A DNA stretch of 64,000 nt from Piliocolobus tephrosceles (GCF_002776525.5 NC_045447.1:21722965-21786964), one strand, 5' to 3'; shown: positions 42,950-54,830, numbered from the stretch's first letter. Numbers and translations are program-made. Notes: generated from the sequence alone by a model not told the origin.

Positions 42950-43337
42950 TGAATTGTGTTCCCCTGCAAATTTATATGTTGAAGCTCATGTGACTGTATC
43001 AGGAGATATGGCCTTTAAGGAGGTAATTAAGGTTATTTGGGGTTGTAAGAGTGAGTTCCTAATCCAATAGGACTTGTGTCTTTAAGAGAAGAGATATCAA
43101 CTTTGGGAGGCCAACACAGGTGGATTGCTTGAGGCTAAGAGTTTGGTCAACTTGGTCAACTTGGCGAAACCCTGTCTCTACTAAAAATACAAAAATTAGT
43201 CAGGCATGGCGGCACATGCCTGTAATCCCAGCTACTTGGGAGGCTGAGGCAGGAGAATCCCTTGAATCTGGGAGGCAGAGGTTGCAGTGAGCCAAGATTG
43301 CACCACTGCACTCCAGTCTGGGAGTAAGACTCCGTCT

Positions 43338-43368
<31 letters not shown>

Positions 43369-43610
43369 GAGATAAGAGACATCAGTGAAAGCACACCCAT
43401 AGCAGAGAAAGGGCCATGGGAAGACAGGACAAGACAGTGTCCATCTGCAAGCCAGTAGCAGAGGCCTCACCAGAAATCAACCCTGCTGGTGCCTTGATGT
43501 TAGACTTCCAGCCTCCAAAACTGTAAGAAAATAAACTTCTGTTGTTGAGGCCATCCAGTCTTTAGTATTCTGTGATGGCAGTGTGGGCAGACTAATATAG
43601 ATTTTGGTAC
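42950..43610 (+). mobile_element. MLT1-type MaLR LTR, split by an Alu
   Basis: Sense MLT1: tattatggactgaattgtgt, tccccctgcaaa-like cccctgcaaatttatatgtt, gggcctttaaggaggtaatt-like ggcctttaaggaggtaatta, ccaataggacttgtgtcttt. It resumes after the Alu with ggaagacaggacaagacagt, gacttccagcctccaaaact, gtaagaaaataaacttctgt and ends near cagactaatataga. Confidence 0.9.
43098..43371 (+). mobile_element. Alu SINE, 5' truncated, with A/GA tail
   Basis: Begins within the Alu at caactttgggaggcc, then atggcggcacatgcctgtaa, aggagaatcccttgaatctg, and a 20-base A run plus (GA)n tail. tcaacttgg is duplicated in tandem near 43146. Flanks agagatatc / agagacatc may be the target duplication. Confidence 0.9.
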
Positions 43611-43869
43611 TGTGAAGTAAGGTGTTTCTGTAAAAAATTTCCTAAAAATGTGAAAGTGGCTTTGGAATTGAGTAATGAGTAGAGGCCACAAAGAGTTTTG
43701 AAGTACATGTTGGAAAAGCCTAGGTTGCTTTGAAAACACTGTTGATAGACAAAATGGATGCTAAAGGTGCATATGGTGAGGTTTCTGATGGAAATGAAGA
43801 ACATGATATTGGAGAATAGAGGAAAGGCAATCTTTGATGTACAATGACAAAGAACTTTGGTGGTTAATG
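43611..43869. other. Unassigned, possibly MaLR internal remnant
   Basis: aatgtgaaagtggctttgga and attgagtaatgagtagaggc right after the LTR resemble the start of MaLR internal sequence ('aatgtggaagcgactttggaactgggtaacaggcagagg'). Decayed. Confidence 0.55.
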
Positions 43870-44390
43870 ATTATTCACAGATGCAATGTGTAAGAATATA
43901 CTCATTTTCTGGATGAAAAGCTTGAGATTGCTCAGGGTCACACAACCATCCAAGACCTAGATTCTGTCTTGAGCCCATGCTGCCTTCATTAGCGTATTGA
44001 TTAAGACCAATGAGATTGAAAGAACAACTGACTCAGAGGAAAGGCCCATACCTTATGAAGACCATTTCTTGGCCTACTACTTGTATGACCTGGAAATAGT
44101 TGTCTAACCTGTCAGAACTTTACAGTGTTGGAGTGAGGCCTTGATGAGATAACTTGAATGAAGTTCTTGGTGCCTCACCTATATGTGTGCCATGGCAATT
44201 CCAGTGTCGTGAAACCTTTCTTCATATCTCCAATATTCTGTTTCCTTGACTTTAAATTTAAAATTAAGATGCTAACTCATATCTTAAAAGATTGCATTGA
44301 ATGAAATGATATAAAACAGCCACAATGCACAGGAGAGTGCCTGGCACATAATAGACACTGGGTTCATGGCAACCGTGATTATTATTACTG
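43870..44390. repeat. MIR cluster: -, +, + fragments
   Basis: 43870-43990 reverse-complement (gagattgctcagggtcacac). 44055-44190 sense (ctacttgtatgacctggaaa). 44240-44390 sense 3' end (agtgcctggcacataataga). Confidence 0.65.
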
Positions 44391-44490
44391 GTAGCCTCCC
44401 AAGAACCCTATAGATTAGAGATTCCTTAGCTTGGGAAGCCCTAAGATTAACCAAAGACAGGTGATGTTTACTGGCCTGTTCCAACCCAGA

Positions 44491-44789
44491 CTTTTTTTTT
44501 TTCCCCCTGAGATGGAGTCTCGCTCTGTTGCTCAGGCTGGAGTGCAATAGTGCGATCTCGGCTCACTGCAACCTCTGCCTCCCGAATTTAGGCGATTCTC
44601 CTGCCTCAGCCTCCCGAGCAGCTGGGATTACATGTACATGCCACCATACCCAGCTAATTTTTTGTATTTTTAGTAGAGACGGGGTTTCACCATGTTAGCC
44701 AGGATGGTCTCGATCTCCTGACTTCATGATCCGCCTGCCTCGGCCTCCCAAAGTGCTGGGATTACAGGCATGAGCCACTGCACCAGGCC
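44491..44789 (-). mobile_element. AluS-type SINE
   Basis: Full reverse-complement Alu: T run broken by ccccc, gagatggagtctcgctctgt, cagctaattttttgtatttt, ending caccaggcc. Diverged target duplication ccaacccagactttt / ctaccctagactttt. Confidence 0.92.
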
Positions 44790-45299
44790 TCTACCCTAGA
44801 CTTTTGTTGGGAGCGCCTGAGTGGAGAAAGGCCCATAGCCATGGGAGATAACAATTAGGGTCTCAGAGCCTCCCAGGGGACTACCTTCTACTCCTCAGAA
44901 GGTGGAGATATGTTAGCCCTGACCAAGTGATGCAAAGTGAAAAATGAGGTTGTGACGTAGCAACAACATCTGTGTCATCGTTTCTGCACCAGGAGGTCAA
45001 TTGGTTTCATAAACTGGGCTGCTGCCAGAGCAGTCTTTGTTTAGGAATTAATTAGGAGCCACGAAGAACTGCTGCTTGTGCAGATTTTGGTCTCTGGAAG
45101 TTATAGAAAGCAGATGGATTTTAAGCAAATGCGTTTTTCATCCTTTAACACCAAGTGAGAGGTACATATTAAAGCAGGAGGCACGGAGGAATGGGCAATG
45201 AAAATGGACACCTGAGCTCTCCTGTTCTGCTTCTGTGTGCTCATGTCCACAGCCCCATCTTTTTGGCTGCTGCTGTTTGTGCATCAGTAAAACTTTGTT
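44790..45299. other. Unique intronic sequence
   Basis: No repeat recognised. Contains gtgacgtagc (44953), a CRE-like word, and ggaattaattaggagcc (45044). Confidence 0.35.
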
Positions 45300-45490
45300 A
45301 TTAATAATAACATATTCTGAGTATTTTTTATGTGCCGAGAATAGAACTAAATACTTCACACACTCTTCCCTTGTCCACTACAGCACTCCAGTGAGGAGGC
45401 TGTTGTTAACTAACCTTTACCTGTGAGAAAACTGAGGTTCAGGAGGGAAAAACTCTTCTACTAAAATGGGTGGAGCTCAGACTTGAGCCC
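45300..45490 (-). repeat. MIR SINE, left part (interrupted by MSTA)
   Basis: tgagtattttttatgtgccg, tttacctgtgagaaaactga, ggttcaggaggga, then gctcagacttgagccc up to the provirus. The element continues at 47781-47830 (agcccagaatgtgggagtcc). Confidence 0.75.
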
Positions 45491-45842
45491 TGATATGGTT
45501 TGACTCTGTTCCTACCCAAATCTCAACTTGAATTGTATCTTCCAGAATTCCCACATGTTATGGGAGGGACCCAAGGGAAGGTAATTGAATCATGGGGGTT
45601 GATCTTTCTCGTGCTATTCTCATGATAGTGAGTAAGTCTCACAAGATCTGGTGGGTTTATTAGGTTTCTGCTTTTGCTTCTTCCTCATTTTCTCTTGCCA
45701 CGGCCCTGTAGGGAGTGCCTTTTGCTCGCCACCATGATTAAGAGACGTTCCCAATCATGTGGAACTGTAAGTCAAATTAAACCTCCTTTTCTTCCCAGTC
45801 TCAGGTATGTCTTTATCAGTGACATGAAAAAGGACTAATACA
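45491..45842 (+). repeat. 5' LTR of the MSTA-like provirus
   Basis: 352 bases: tgatatggtttgactctgtt, gaattcccacatgttatggg, ggtaattgaatcatgggggt, cttcctcattttctcttgcc, ggaactgtaagtcaaattaa, ending ggactaataca. The cttttgcttcttcctcattt word separates MSTA from THE1 LTRs. Confidence 0.9.
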
Positions 45843-47402
45843 GTAAATTGGTACCAGTAGAGTGAGTAGTTGCTGAAAAGATACCTGAAAATGTGGAAGC
45901 GACTTTGGAACTGGGTAACAGGCAGAGGTTGGAACAGTTGGAAGGCTCAGAAGAAGATAGTAAAATGTGGGAAAGTTTGGAGCCTACTAGAGATGTGTTG
46001 AAAGGCTTTGACAAAAATGCTGATAGTGATATGAATGATAAGGTCCAGGCTGAGGTGGTCTTAGATGGTGATGAGGAACTTGTTGGGAACTGGTGCAAAG
46101 GTGACTCTTGTTATGTTTTTGTGAAGAGACTAGCAGCCTTTTGCCCCTGCCCTAGAGATTTGTAGAACATTGAACTCGTGAGAAATGATTTAGGGTATCT
46201 CGTAGGAGAAATTTCTAAGCAGCAAAGCATTCAAGAGGTGACTTGGGTGCTCTTAAAAGCATTCCATTTTAAAAGGGAAACAGCATAACAGTTCAGAAAA
46301 TTTGCAGCCTGATGATGCAGTGGAAAAGAAAAATCCATTTTTTTGAGGAGCAATTTCAAGCTGGCTGCAGAAATTCACATAAATAGCAAGGAGCCTAATG
46401 TTAATCCCCAAGACCATGGGGAAAATGTCTCCAGCTCATGCCAGAGACCTTCACAGAAGCCCCTCTTATCACAGGCCCAGAGGCCCAGGAGGAAAAAGTG
46501 GGCCCAGGGTCCTTATGCTGTGTGCAGCCTAGGGACTTGGTGTCCTGTGTCCCAGCCTCTCCAGCGTGGCTGAAAGGGGCCAATGTACAGCTCAGCCTGT
46601 GACTTTAGAGGGCTGAAGGCCCAAGCCTTGGCAGCTTCCACATGGTGTTTAGCCTGCAGGTGCACAGAAGGCAAGAATTGAGGTTTGGGAACCTCTGCCT
46701 AGATTTCAGAAGATGTGTGGAAACGCCTCTATGCCCAGGCAAAAGTTTGCTGCAGGGGCAGGGCCCTCGTAGAGAACCTCTGCTAGGGGAGTATGGAAGG
46801 GAAATGTGGGGTTGGAGCCCCTCACAGCGTCCCTACTTGGGTACTGCTTAGTGTAGCTGTGAGAAGATGGCCACCATCTTTCAGACCCCAGAATGGAAGA
46901 TCCATCAACAGCTTGCACAGGGCACCTGGAAAAGCTGCAGACACTCAATGACAGCCCATGAAAGCAGCTGGGAGGGAGGATGTACCCTGCAAAGCCACAG
47001 GGGTGGAGCTGCCCAAGACCTTGGGAACCCACTTCTTGCATCAGCCTGACCTGGATGTGAGATGTGGATTCCAAGGAGATCATTTCGGAGCTTTAAAATT
47101 TGACTGCCCTGCTTGATTTTGGACTTGCATAGGCCCTGTAACTTCTTTGTTTTGGCCAATCTCTCCCATTTGGAACAGCTGTATTTACCCAATATCTCTA
47201 TCCCATTGTATCTAGGAAGTAACTACCTTGCTTTTGATTTTACAGGCTCATAGGTGGAAGGGACTTAACTTGTTTCGGATGAGACTGTGGACTGTGGACT
47301 TTTGAGTTAATGCTGAAATGATTTAAGACTTTGATGGACTGTGGAAGGCATGATTGGTGTTGAAACGTGATGACATGAGATTTGGAGGGGCCAGGGGCGG
47401 AA

Positions 47403-47780
47403 TGATATGGTTTGGCTTTGTTCCCACCCAAATCTCAACTTGAATGGTATCTCCCAGAATTCCCACATGTTGTGGGAGGAACCCAAGGGGAGGTAATTGA
47501 ATCATGGGTAAGGGGAGGTAATTGAATCATGGGTGCTGGTCTTTCCCATGGTATTCTCGTGATAGTGAATAAGTCTCATGAGATTTGGTGGGTTTGTTGG
47601 TGTTTCTGCTTTTTCTTCTTCCTCATTTTCTCTTGCTGCCACCATGTCAGAAGTATCATTCACCTTCCATCATGATTATAAGATGTTCCCAGCCATGTGG
47701 AACTGTAAGTCAAATTAAACCTCCTTTTCTTCCCAATCTCGGGTATGTCCTTATCAGCAGCATAAAAATGGACTAACACA
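47403..47780 (+). repeat. 3' LTR of the MSTA-like provirus, with a 25-bp tandem duplication
   Basis: 378 bases, 26 longer than its partner. A 25-bp unit (aaggggaggtaattgaatca...) occurs twice, at 47485-47509 and 47510-47534. The duplication accounts for nearly all of the length difference and arose after insertion. Confidence 0.9.
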
Positions 47781-47830
47781 AGCCCAGAATGTGGGAGTCC
47801 CAGGTCTGTACCTATAGCTGCTATGCTAAA

Positions 47831-48039
47831 GTAACATTTTCTCACCTTCCTGATAAAATGCCATAAGCATCCATTTGAAAGTATCTGTTCAAAACTGAGT
47901 GAGGATCTTTGAAGAGAAGATCTTGGAAAACATAGTGATTTTCATATATGGGTCATTGAGGACCATTTATACTTCCATGAATCAACTCTATATTGACAAA
48001 AGATAATCACCTTTAAAAGAATGCATTCCACTTAAGTGA
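47831..48039. other. Unique intronic sequence
   Basis: No feature recognised. Confidence 0.3.
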
Positions 48040-48285
48040 TAATAGTTATAATAATGCTAGGTAATATTTGTACAGTGCGTTGAGAGATTCAAGACAATAT
48101 CCACACATTTACTATTGCATTTTATCCTCAAAACAATTAGGTATTGATATTGTGCTTCTGTCATCAGTATTAGCTCTGTTTTATATAGGGGGAGATTGAA
48201 GTTTAGAAAAATTTATCGTGTCGAAGATCACAGAGCCACTCAATAGTGAGACCAAACATCCTGATGCCAGACATAGGGCATCCTT
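48040..48285 (-). repeat. MIR SINE, near full length
   Basis: gcgttgagagattcaagaca, gcattttatcctcaaaacaa, gctctgttttatataggggg, gatcacagagccactcaata. Confidence 0.75.
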
Positions 48286-48419
48286 TGGGGATGAAAGGTT
48301 AGGAATGCCCTGTGATGGCAAATAGGGAAAAGTTAATGGCAAAGAAACTCATGAAATTGTGGCATGTTAGAGGCACACAGGCCATTTAATGTCTCTGTGA
48401 CCCTCATTGTCACAGAAAA

Positions 48420-48705
48420 ACAAATACTTCCACTTACATGAGATACTTCAAGTAGTTAAATTCATAACATCAACAAGTGGAGAGGTGATTTCCAGAGACT
48501 GGAGGGAGGGGGAAATGAGCAGCTATTACCCAACAGGTATAAAGTTTCAGCCAAGCAAGATGAATAAGTTCTAGGGATCTGCTGCAACATATTACACCTA
48601 TAGCAAACGATTATGTGTTGTACATTTAAACATTTGTAAAGAGAGTATATCTCACGATCTCATGTTAAGTTTTCTTACCAGAATAAAAAGTATTTTTTTT
48701 TTTTT
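48420..48705 (+). mobile_element. Old LINE-1 3' untranslated region
   Basis: ggtgatttccagagactgga, gggagggggaaatgagcagc, gcaagatgaataagttctag, gttgtacatttaaacatttg, accagaataaaaag: order and wording of an L1M-type 3' untranslated region, ending in an A/T-rich tail. Confidence 0.75.
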
Positions 48706-48774
48706 GTAAATGAGAAAAACTAATACCCAGAGATGAAAATTTACTCCTTCAAACTCGCACAGCAAGGTTGTGTG

Positions 48775-49185
48775 ACACTGAGGATAAAAGGTGGACAAAT
48801 TTGGGTTTAAATCCCAAATTTCCTATTACCTCTACTTGTGATTTAGGGCAAATTAATTCACTTTTTGGGCCATGGCTTTTTTTCTGTAAAATAGGAAAAA
48901 TACTAACCGATGGGCATGTGGGTTCAGTGAGATATGATGTATATGAAATTTGTGTCACAGTGCCTCTTGCAGAGTATGTGCCCCCAAAGTGAAACCTCTG
49001 GGACAGTAGACAAAGAGGAAAAAATCATGGGCCTTGGTTCAACTCTAAGTGCCTCAATCACTAGCTATGCAACCTTGGAAAAATTACTCATATATGCTAA
49101 ACCTCAGTTTCCTTCTAGGCAAATTAGAATGATGACTAGACTTACACCATTTTGTTTGCTGTGAGCATTAAAAATAATGTATGAT
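48775..49185 (+). repeat. Two successive MIR SINEs
   Basis: 48775-48985 (gtttaaatcccaaatttcct, tttctgtaaaataggaaaaa, agtgcctcttgcagagtatg) and 49010-49185 (caatcactagctatgcaacc, taaacctcagtttccttcta). Confidence 0.75.
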
Positions 49186-49789
49186 GTTGATTCGCACGGG
49201 GCCTTGCCCATGCCGAACCTCAGCTCTCGTGGGTCCCAGTGTGTTCTGCTCTTTCCATCATTTTTCTCTCTCAGCTGGATGTTCTTCCAGCAAACAAAGA
49301 AAGCCCATGTTTCCTTCCCCAAAGCACCATTGTTGACATTTTTTCTTTGGGCCCTGGAGCTAAGAAGCAGTTCTGGATTATAGCCATTTCTATTAAAAAA
49401 AACCTTTCCAATTTTGTGGGGTGATGTGTCCCCTTCAAGCACAGAAATAGAGGAGAAGATGGCATTAAGTGTAATTAAATATGCACCCTTGTGTTTGGGG
49501 AATGCATTGGGGGAGATTTGTCTTTAAAGTGTCATTCTTGTAGCAAAGACACCTGTTATGCTAATGATGCTGCCATAGTCTCTCAACTGGGGGCCTAGAT
49601 GTTTTCTTAGCATAGCTACTGTGAATACATTACACCCCATGCCACACTCCATGGTCTAGCGTCTTTTGCTGAAATGTAAGCACCTTGGATTCTTAATTTG
49701 GCTTCCATAATGAAACACATGGCTGGGAGAAGTACTTAAGTTAGTCCCCTCATTGGAGAGAACGCCCGATGGGAAAAGACTAGAAGAAA
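49186..49789. other. Unique intronic sequence
   Basis: No repeat recognised. Confidence 0.35.
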
Positions 49790-50155
49790 AACAAACATTT
49801 ATTGAGCCATTGTCATGCACTAGGCATTGTGCTGATTTCTTGTCTTATGCTCTGCTATTTAATTCACCACAGCCATGCAAAGTAGGTATTTGTATTGTTA
49901 TTTTACAGGTAAGGAAGCTGAAAGGTCACAATTTAGTTATTCAACTAATATTTCGTGAACAACCCACTCAGTGTGTGTCAAGTTTTTTGTTAGACCCCTG
50001 GAATTGTGATCTGGTCAACAGAGTTTATTAGTAGCATTAACCAGAGTGACAGACTTGAGAGTGGGGCCCCAGAGACATTACAGCTTGTCTAATGTCACAT
50101 TGTAGGAACTGGCAGAGTTAGATTTCAAACCCAGATCTCTCAGAGTTTTGTTTTG
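49790..50155 (-). repeat. Two MIR SINE fragments
   Basis: 49790-49930 (tttattgagccattgtcatg, tgttattttacaggtaagga) and 50050-50155 (gtctaatgtcacattgtagg, gagttagatttcaaacccag). Confidence 0.7.
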
Positions 50156-50299
50156 ACCCATTTGAAACAAGGGACCTGGACTTTGTTCATTTGTTTCTTC
50201 CACCTTCATGGAACATCTTATACGCACAAGGTCCTATGTTAAGCACTTAATCTTTATTCCAAGATGAAGGTTTTCATACTTTTGGGGTAGGGGTCCTGA

Positions 50300-50470
50300 G
50301 TCATGTATTCAGGGAATACAAGATGGCACTGTGTCAGAAGCACAGACCTAAGACGGTGGGAACACAGAGGAGAAACAGTGTACTTCTAGCCAGAGTGATT
50401 AAGGAAAGCCTCCTGGAGGAGGAAAACATTGATTCAGGCCTTGGATTTGAACTTCAGTCAGTAATTTACA
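50300..50470 (-). repeat. L2 LINE fragment
   Basis: gaaagcctcctggaggagga and cttggatttgaacttcagtc fit the reverse-complement L2 'gaaggcctctctgaggaggtgacatttgagc' region. Confidence 0.65.
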
Positions 50471-51049
50471 ACTGCTCCCTCTTAGTTGAGATCTTTTTTC
50501 CCAGAAGATGAAGCTGGTTAAGTCCCTGGGGTCAGGGATTTATCACATACCCACTTACTTTCCAAGAGGTTATTTGACTTCAGGAATTCCATCCAACATT
50601 AATTCACCTGATATCAACCACTGTTTCATGACAAGGGCTGGGGACTGATGAACGCAGGTAGACATACGTGGCTTTTACCCACAGAAAGCTAATGGACAAG
50701 AGAGGGAAGGAGGAAAAAAACTGTGTTTAAGTCATTCTCAGTTAATTCAGGAAAGACTTGGCAGAGTGGTAATGAAAGTGAATTTAGAAGGGAACTACAT
50801 TTATCATCTATTCCGGTGCTTTTTAACATTTTACAGCAGAATCTATTTATCAAATGAAACACAATGATTGGCATTGTGTATGTCCACATAGACACCTGAT
50901 ATATAACAACAAAGTGGGTCTGCTGTGGCTGGAGGTTCGGAGGAGTTGGAGGAGCAGGACTTCAGTTTCTCAGTTCACTCCACATACTATCAAAGCTGTG
51001 CCTTGGGGAACATGGCTTGAAAAATATTAAATCACCTCTCCCTCCTCCC
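50471..51049. other. Unique intronic sequence
   Basis: No feature recognised. Confidence 0.35.
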
Positions 51050-51175
51050 CTCTTCATGAAACTGTTGGAGGAACTGCGCCCTGAGAGGCAAAAGTATCAC
51101 CAGAGTCAGAGAGTGAGCTGAAGTCAGGAACCAGCTCTTGGGTGCCCCATTCCAAGGCTTGTAACTACACCATTG
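51050..51175 (-). repeat. MIR SINE fragment
   Basis: ctgcgccctgagaggcaaaa, gagtcagagagtgagctgaa, cttgtaactacaccattggg. Confidence 0.55.
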
Positions 51176-51199
51176 GGAGGAGGAATTTTTTTGTTGATG

Positions 51200-52060
51200 T
51201 TTATTTGTTTTTGCATTTTTTAAGATTTTTTACTTGGAAATAATTTTAGATTTGCAGAAACTTTGCAAAGATGGCACAGAGAATTCTCATATACCCTTTA
51301 CCCAGCCTCCCCTAGTGTTCATATCTTTCATAAACATAGTGTATGTGTATGTACTAAGATATTAACAAGAAATGAACTGCTGAGTGTCTGTGGTTAAGCC
51401 TCTTCTTCTTTCTGAGCTTTCCCCCGTCTCTAATGTGATGAGATTAAACTAAGTGATCCCAGGGTGCAACACTATTAACTAAAGACCTTTGTTATTATTT
51501 CCCCAGTTTCTCCACTGATGCCCTTTTACTGTACTAAGATCCAATTCAGGATACCGTACTGCATTTAGCTCTCATGTCTCCATGGTCTCCTCCTCCTCAG
51601 CCTTTCTTTGTTTAATATCATGACACCTTTGAAGATCACTTGTCAGGTATTTTGTGGGATGTCCCTCCACATGGGTTTGTCTGATTTTTATTTTTATTTT
51701 TGTAATTAGTCTAGGGTCTCTAGATTTGGAGAAAGAATGCCACAAAGGTGAAGTACTCTTCTCATTCCATTCTGGTTCATGGTATCAACCAACTTATTAT
51801 GTATTTGATGACTTGTACAAGGTCGTGGCTGCCAGGTTTCCCCACTTTCCAATTACTGTTTCTCTCTTTCCACACTCTATTATTTAGAAACAAATTACTA
51901 AATCTAGCATATGCTCAAGAAGAGGGGGATTAAGATCCACCTCCTAGAAGTAAAAGTTTCAGGTAATTCGTGAACATTTGTTGAGACCACTAAAGTAATT
52001 AACAAGCATTTGGGGAGATAATTTGAGGCTCTATAAACATCCTGTTTCTCTAAAAAGTTT
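51200..52060. mobile_element. Old LINE-1-type (L1M) fragment
   Basis: attttagatttgcagaaact, ttgcaaagatggcacagaga, cccagcctcccctagtgttc, cattgcatttagctctcatg, gcaggtattttgtgggatgt-type words, gaatgccacaaaggtgaagt, gccaggtttccccactttcc. I know this order from old LINE-1 hits but cannot fix the subfamily or strand. No coding capacity. Confidence 0.6.
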
Positions 52061-52819
52061 ATCCTCACTAATTTTATTATTCATCAGTTGATCTTGTCTT
52101 CAGTGATTTATTACCGTAATGGAGAAAAATGATTTTTAAAGCAAAATGAAAATAATAATTACCAAAATATGAAAGAAAGAAGAAAAAATGCACACTTATT
52201 AAAGGCAACTTATTTTTTTGCAGGTGTTAGACCTGGGTCAGGGTAGTTATCTAGAAGAGAAGGGATGCACCATGCTCGGCAGCCTTGCTGATATTTTTCT
52301 GAGATGGGGACTTTCAAGTTGGCGTCTCCATGGCACTGTCAGTAACCTTCACACACTAATGTTGATGGTGGCTCTTTTGACTGTTAGGAAAAGGTCAGCA
52401 CCTACCTTGCCAATTTTTTTTTCATATTTCATCCAAAAATACAACTAGTTGTAGAAGCTGGTGAAGATATATTTTGTAACCTGATTGTTTCTATGTTTTT
52501 GTGTTTGTGTATGTGTAAGTTCCTGTTGTATGTGTGCTTCCTTTTTGCTTTGTAGGTGTGCTTATTACTGGATCCCACGGCATTTAGGGAGGGAGGGAGT
52601 TACAGATCTTTCCCTTGGCTGTGACCTTAGCTTTGGGCAGTCATTTAGAGCCACTTGAAGGTTCCACATTATCTTAACTGTAAAACCTGGCTGATTTCAA
52701 GCTCAAGGATGAGGAAGTGCAGGAATGTGTATAAACTGCCTATGTCTGGCACAACCCAGGGATCTGGGGTAGGTCACAGGGAGTTAAGCCTAGCAGATCA
52801 GCTCATTTTACCACTAGAG
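52061..52819. other. Mostly unique intronic sequence
   Basis: Weak MIR-like words at 52615-52700. Nothing else recognised. Confidence 0.35.
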
Positions 52820-52910
52820 CAAATCTTACAGAAGAGGTGGCCTTTGAGATGGTTCCTGAAGGATTAAGTTTTATAGGAAGTATTCCAGAAAGGAATTAGC
52901 ATGCAAGAGT
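52820..52910 (-). repeat. L2 LINE fragment
   Basis: agaggtggcctttgagatgg, ttcctgaaggattaag, agtattccagaaaggaatta. Confidence 0.6.
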
Positions 52911-54135
52911 TAGCATGTAATTACCTAAGGGTATTAGATAATCCCACCTCTTACCCACTAAAATATTAGGAGATTTTTTTTTTAACCATTTTGCTTAGAA
53001 TTGTTTCTGATTCTGAGGAACCATTGTGTAGCAATGTGACTATTTGCATCAATAGAGTGATAAAGCACTTGAATGTTCTTTCTGTATCTTTAACATCTTA
53101 GAATACCAACACATGTAGTAGCTGTAATTATTTCTTAATCGGTTGGTGAGTTGGTTGATTGCTGGTTGGCAGATTTAGGCGAGATCGGAGATTCTGTCTC
53201 ATTTCCATTTGGATTTTATAACAGACACTGTTGGTATCCAGCCTACGTGCCCTCAACACTGACCCTCTCCATGAATGCTGGCTTGATGTTCAGTTGCTAG
53301 TACATGTGACTCTTTGGCTAGAGGTTCTTTGGCAGCTCAGTAACCCTCTGCCCATGCTTGGGGAAGGCTAGAGTGCCAGGAATCACTGGACCTTCAAGCA
53401 CAGTCCTTAACTGCTGATTGTTGGGGTTGGTTAACAGATGCCTCACCTCCCTTGCCACTCCAGTGGGCTATCTCCGAGGCCTTTCTGTTGTTCTCAGAAT
53501 GCCCCAGCACAATGCACCTTCTGTTGCCCACAGTGGCATCTGGCTTTATAAACTATTCTTTATGGCCTTCTTTTTCTTCCCTGCCTAATTTCCTAAGTCC
53601 TCTACTAGTTATTTCTGAAATCACTTTCCAAATAAGCCACTTACTGTCAAATTCCGATCTTCTGAACTGCTTCTGGAGAAAGACAAACTTAAATAGACTT
53701 CTTCTATGACCGCTTTGCCCAGGGAGTTTGGGCTCAGATGGGGAAAAATGACCTTGACTTCTGCTTCTAGCTCTGAAACAGATATTCTAGTTGAAACAGA
53801 GAAAAACACTTTCATTCTCTGAGCCTACATTTCGTACTTATAGGAGGAAAACATCTCGGCTTAGATGTTGCCAAGGTCCTTCCTGAAGTTTTGGTTCTGA
53901 AATATCGACTTACAAACATCTTCATTCTTCCACTATGTGTGTGATTTCCAGGAATTTATCTAATTTGTTCTAAGGGAACGTTTTTACTTCCCACCTACCA
54001 GGTCCCACTTTCAAAAGCAAACAAGCAAACGTAAACCTTTAGCCTAACACTTCTAGTATTAAGTAAGTTTGGATATCTTGTTTCCTAAGACTAGCTGTGT
54101 TTGACTTTGGATGTAAGCCAAGAGTATGGGGAAGA
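52911..54135. other. Unique intronic sequence
   Basis: About 1.2 kb in which I recognise no repeat family, exon or RNA gene. Confidence 0.35.
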
Positions 54136-54145
54136 CCAGTTGTGT

Positions 54146-54450
54146 GTTGTTTTTTTTTTTTTTTTGAGATGGAGTCTCACTGTGTCACCCAGGCTAGACT
54201 GCAGGGACGTGGTCTTAGCTCACTGCCAGCTCCACCTCCCGTGTTCACGCCATACTCCCGCCTCAGCCACCCGAGTAGCTGGGACTACAGGCGCCCGCCA
54301 CCTCGCCCAGCTTATTTTTTGTATTTTTTTTAAGTAGGGAAGGGGTTACAACGTGTTAGCCAGGATGGTCTCGATCTCCTGACCTCATGATCCGCCCGCC
54401 TCAGCCTCCCAAAGTGCTGGGATTACAGGTGTGAGCCACCACACCCAGCC
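54146..54450 (-). mobile_element. AluY SINE, Old World monkey type
   Basis: Reverse-complement Alu with the lineage words caggcgcccgccacctcgcc and gttagccaggatggtctcga, moderately mutated. Perfect 10-bp target duplication ccagttgtgt at 54136-54145 and 54451-54460. Confidence 0.92.
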
Positions 54451-54579
54451 CCAGTTGTGTTTTTATCTTCTCCCTCCTTCTCTTTCGTTATTTCTCTCTC
54501 ACCCTAACTTTTCCTCTTGTATATTCGGAATTAAGATCGAAAGCTCTGACCTATTTGTTTTTCTGATTGAATATAAAAC

Positions 54580-54830
54580 TGGTACTATATTTGCTCGCTT
54601 AGCACATGCCAGGCACTACACCAAGCGTTTTCCATGCATTATCTTATTTATTTCTACAACAGTGGTATGAGGAAGACACAGTAATTATTTTATCACAAGG
54701 AAGCTAATATTTGGAGAAATTATGCAGTTGCCCAACCTCATGCAGCCATGAGTGGTAGAGCCAGAATTTGAATCCAGACTTGCCCGAATAGAAATTCTGT
54801 ATTTTACTCACTACCCACTTCTCTCTGCAA
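54580..54830 (-). repeat. MIR SINE, near full length
   Basis: cttagcacatgccaggcact, ccatgcattatcttatttat, ggagaaattatgcagttgcc, ggtagagccagaatttgaat. Confidence 0.85.

Larger units (their letters stand above)
45491..47780 (+). mobile_element. Complete MSTA-like MaLR provirus
   Basis: An old, non-coding endogenous retrovirus-like element of the ERVL-MaLR class in LTR-internal-LTR order. Exact 5-bp target duplication agccc at 45486-45490 and 47781-47785. Both LTRs start tgatatgg and end in ca. The internal part (45843-47402, about 1.56 kb) begins aaattggtaccag just after the LTR, and runs through aatgtggaagcgactttgga to gagatttggaggggccaggg. It matches MST/THE1 internal sequence throughout. 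Stops fragment every frame and no intact retroviral protein gene is present, as is usual for this class. Confidence 0.93.

Noticed and set aside
45835..47192. Several open frames of 60-125 codons inside the MSTA-like provirus
   Set aside because: MaLR internal sequence is non-coding in known copies, and the frames are short and on both strands.
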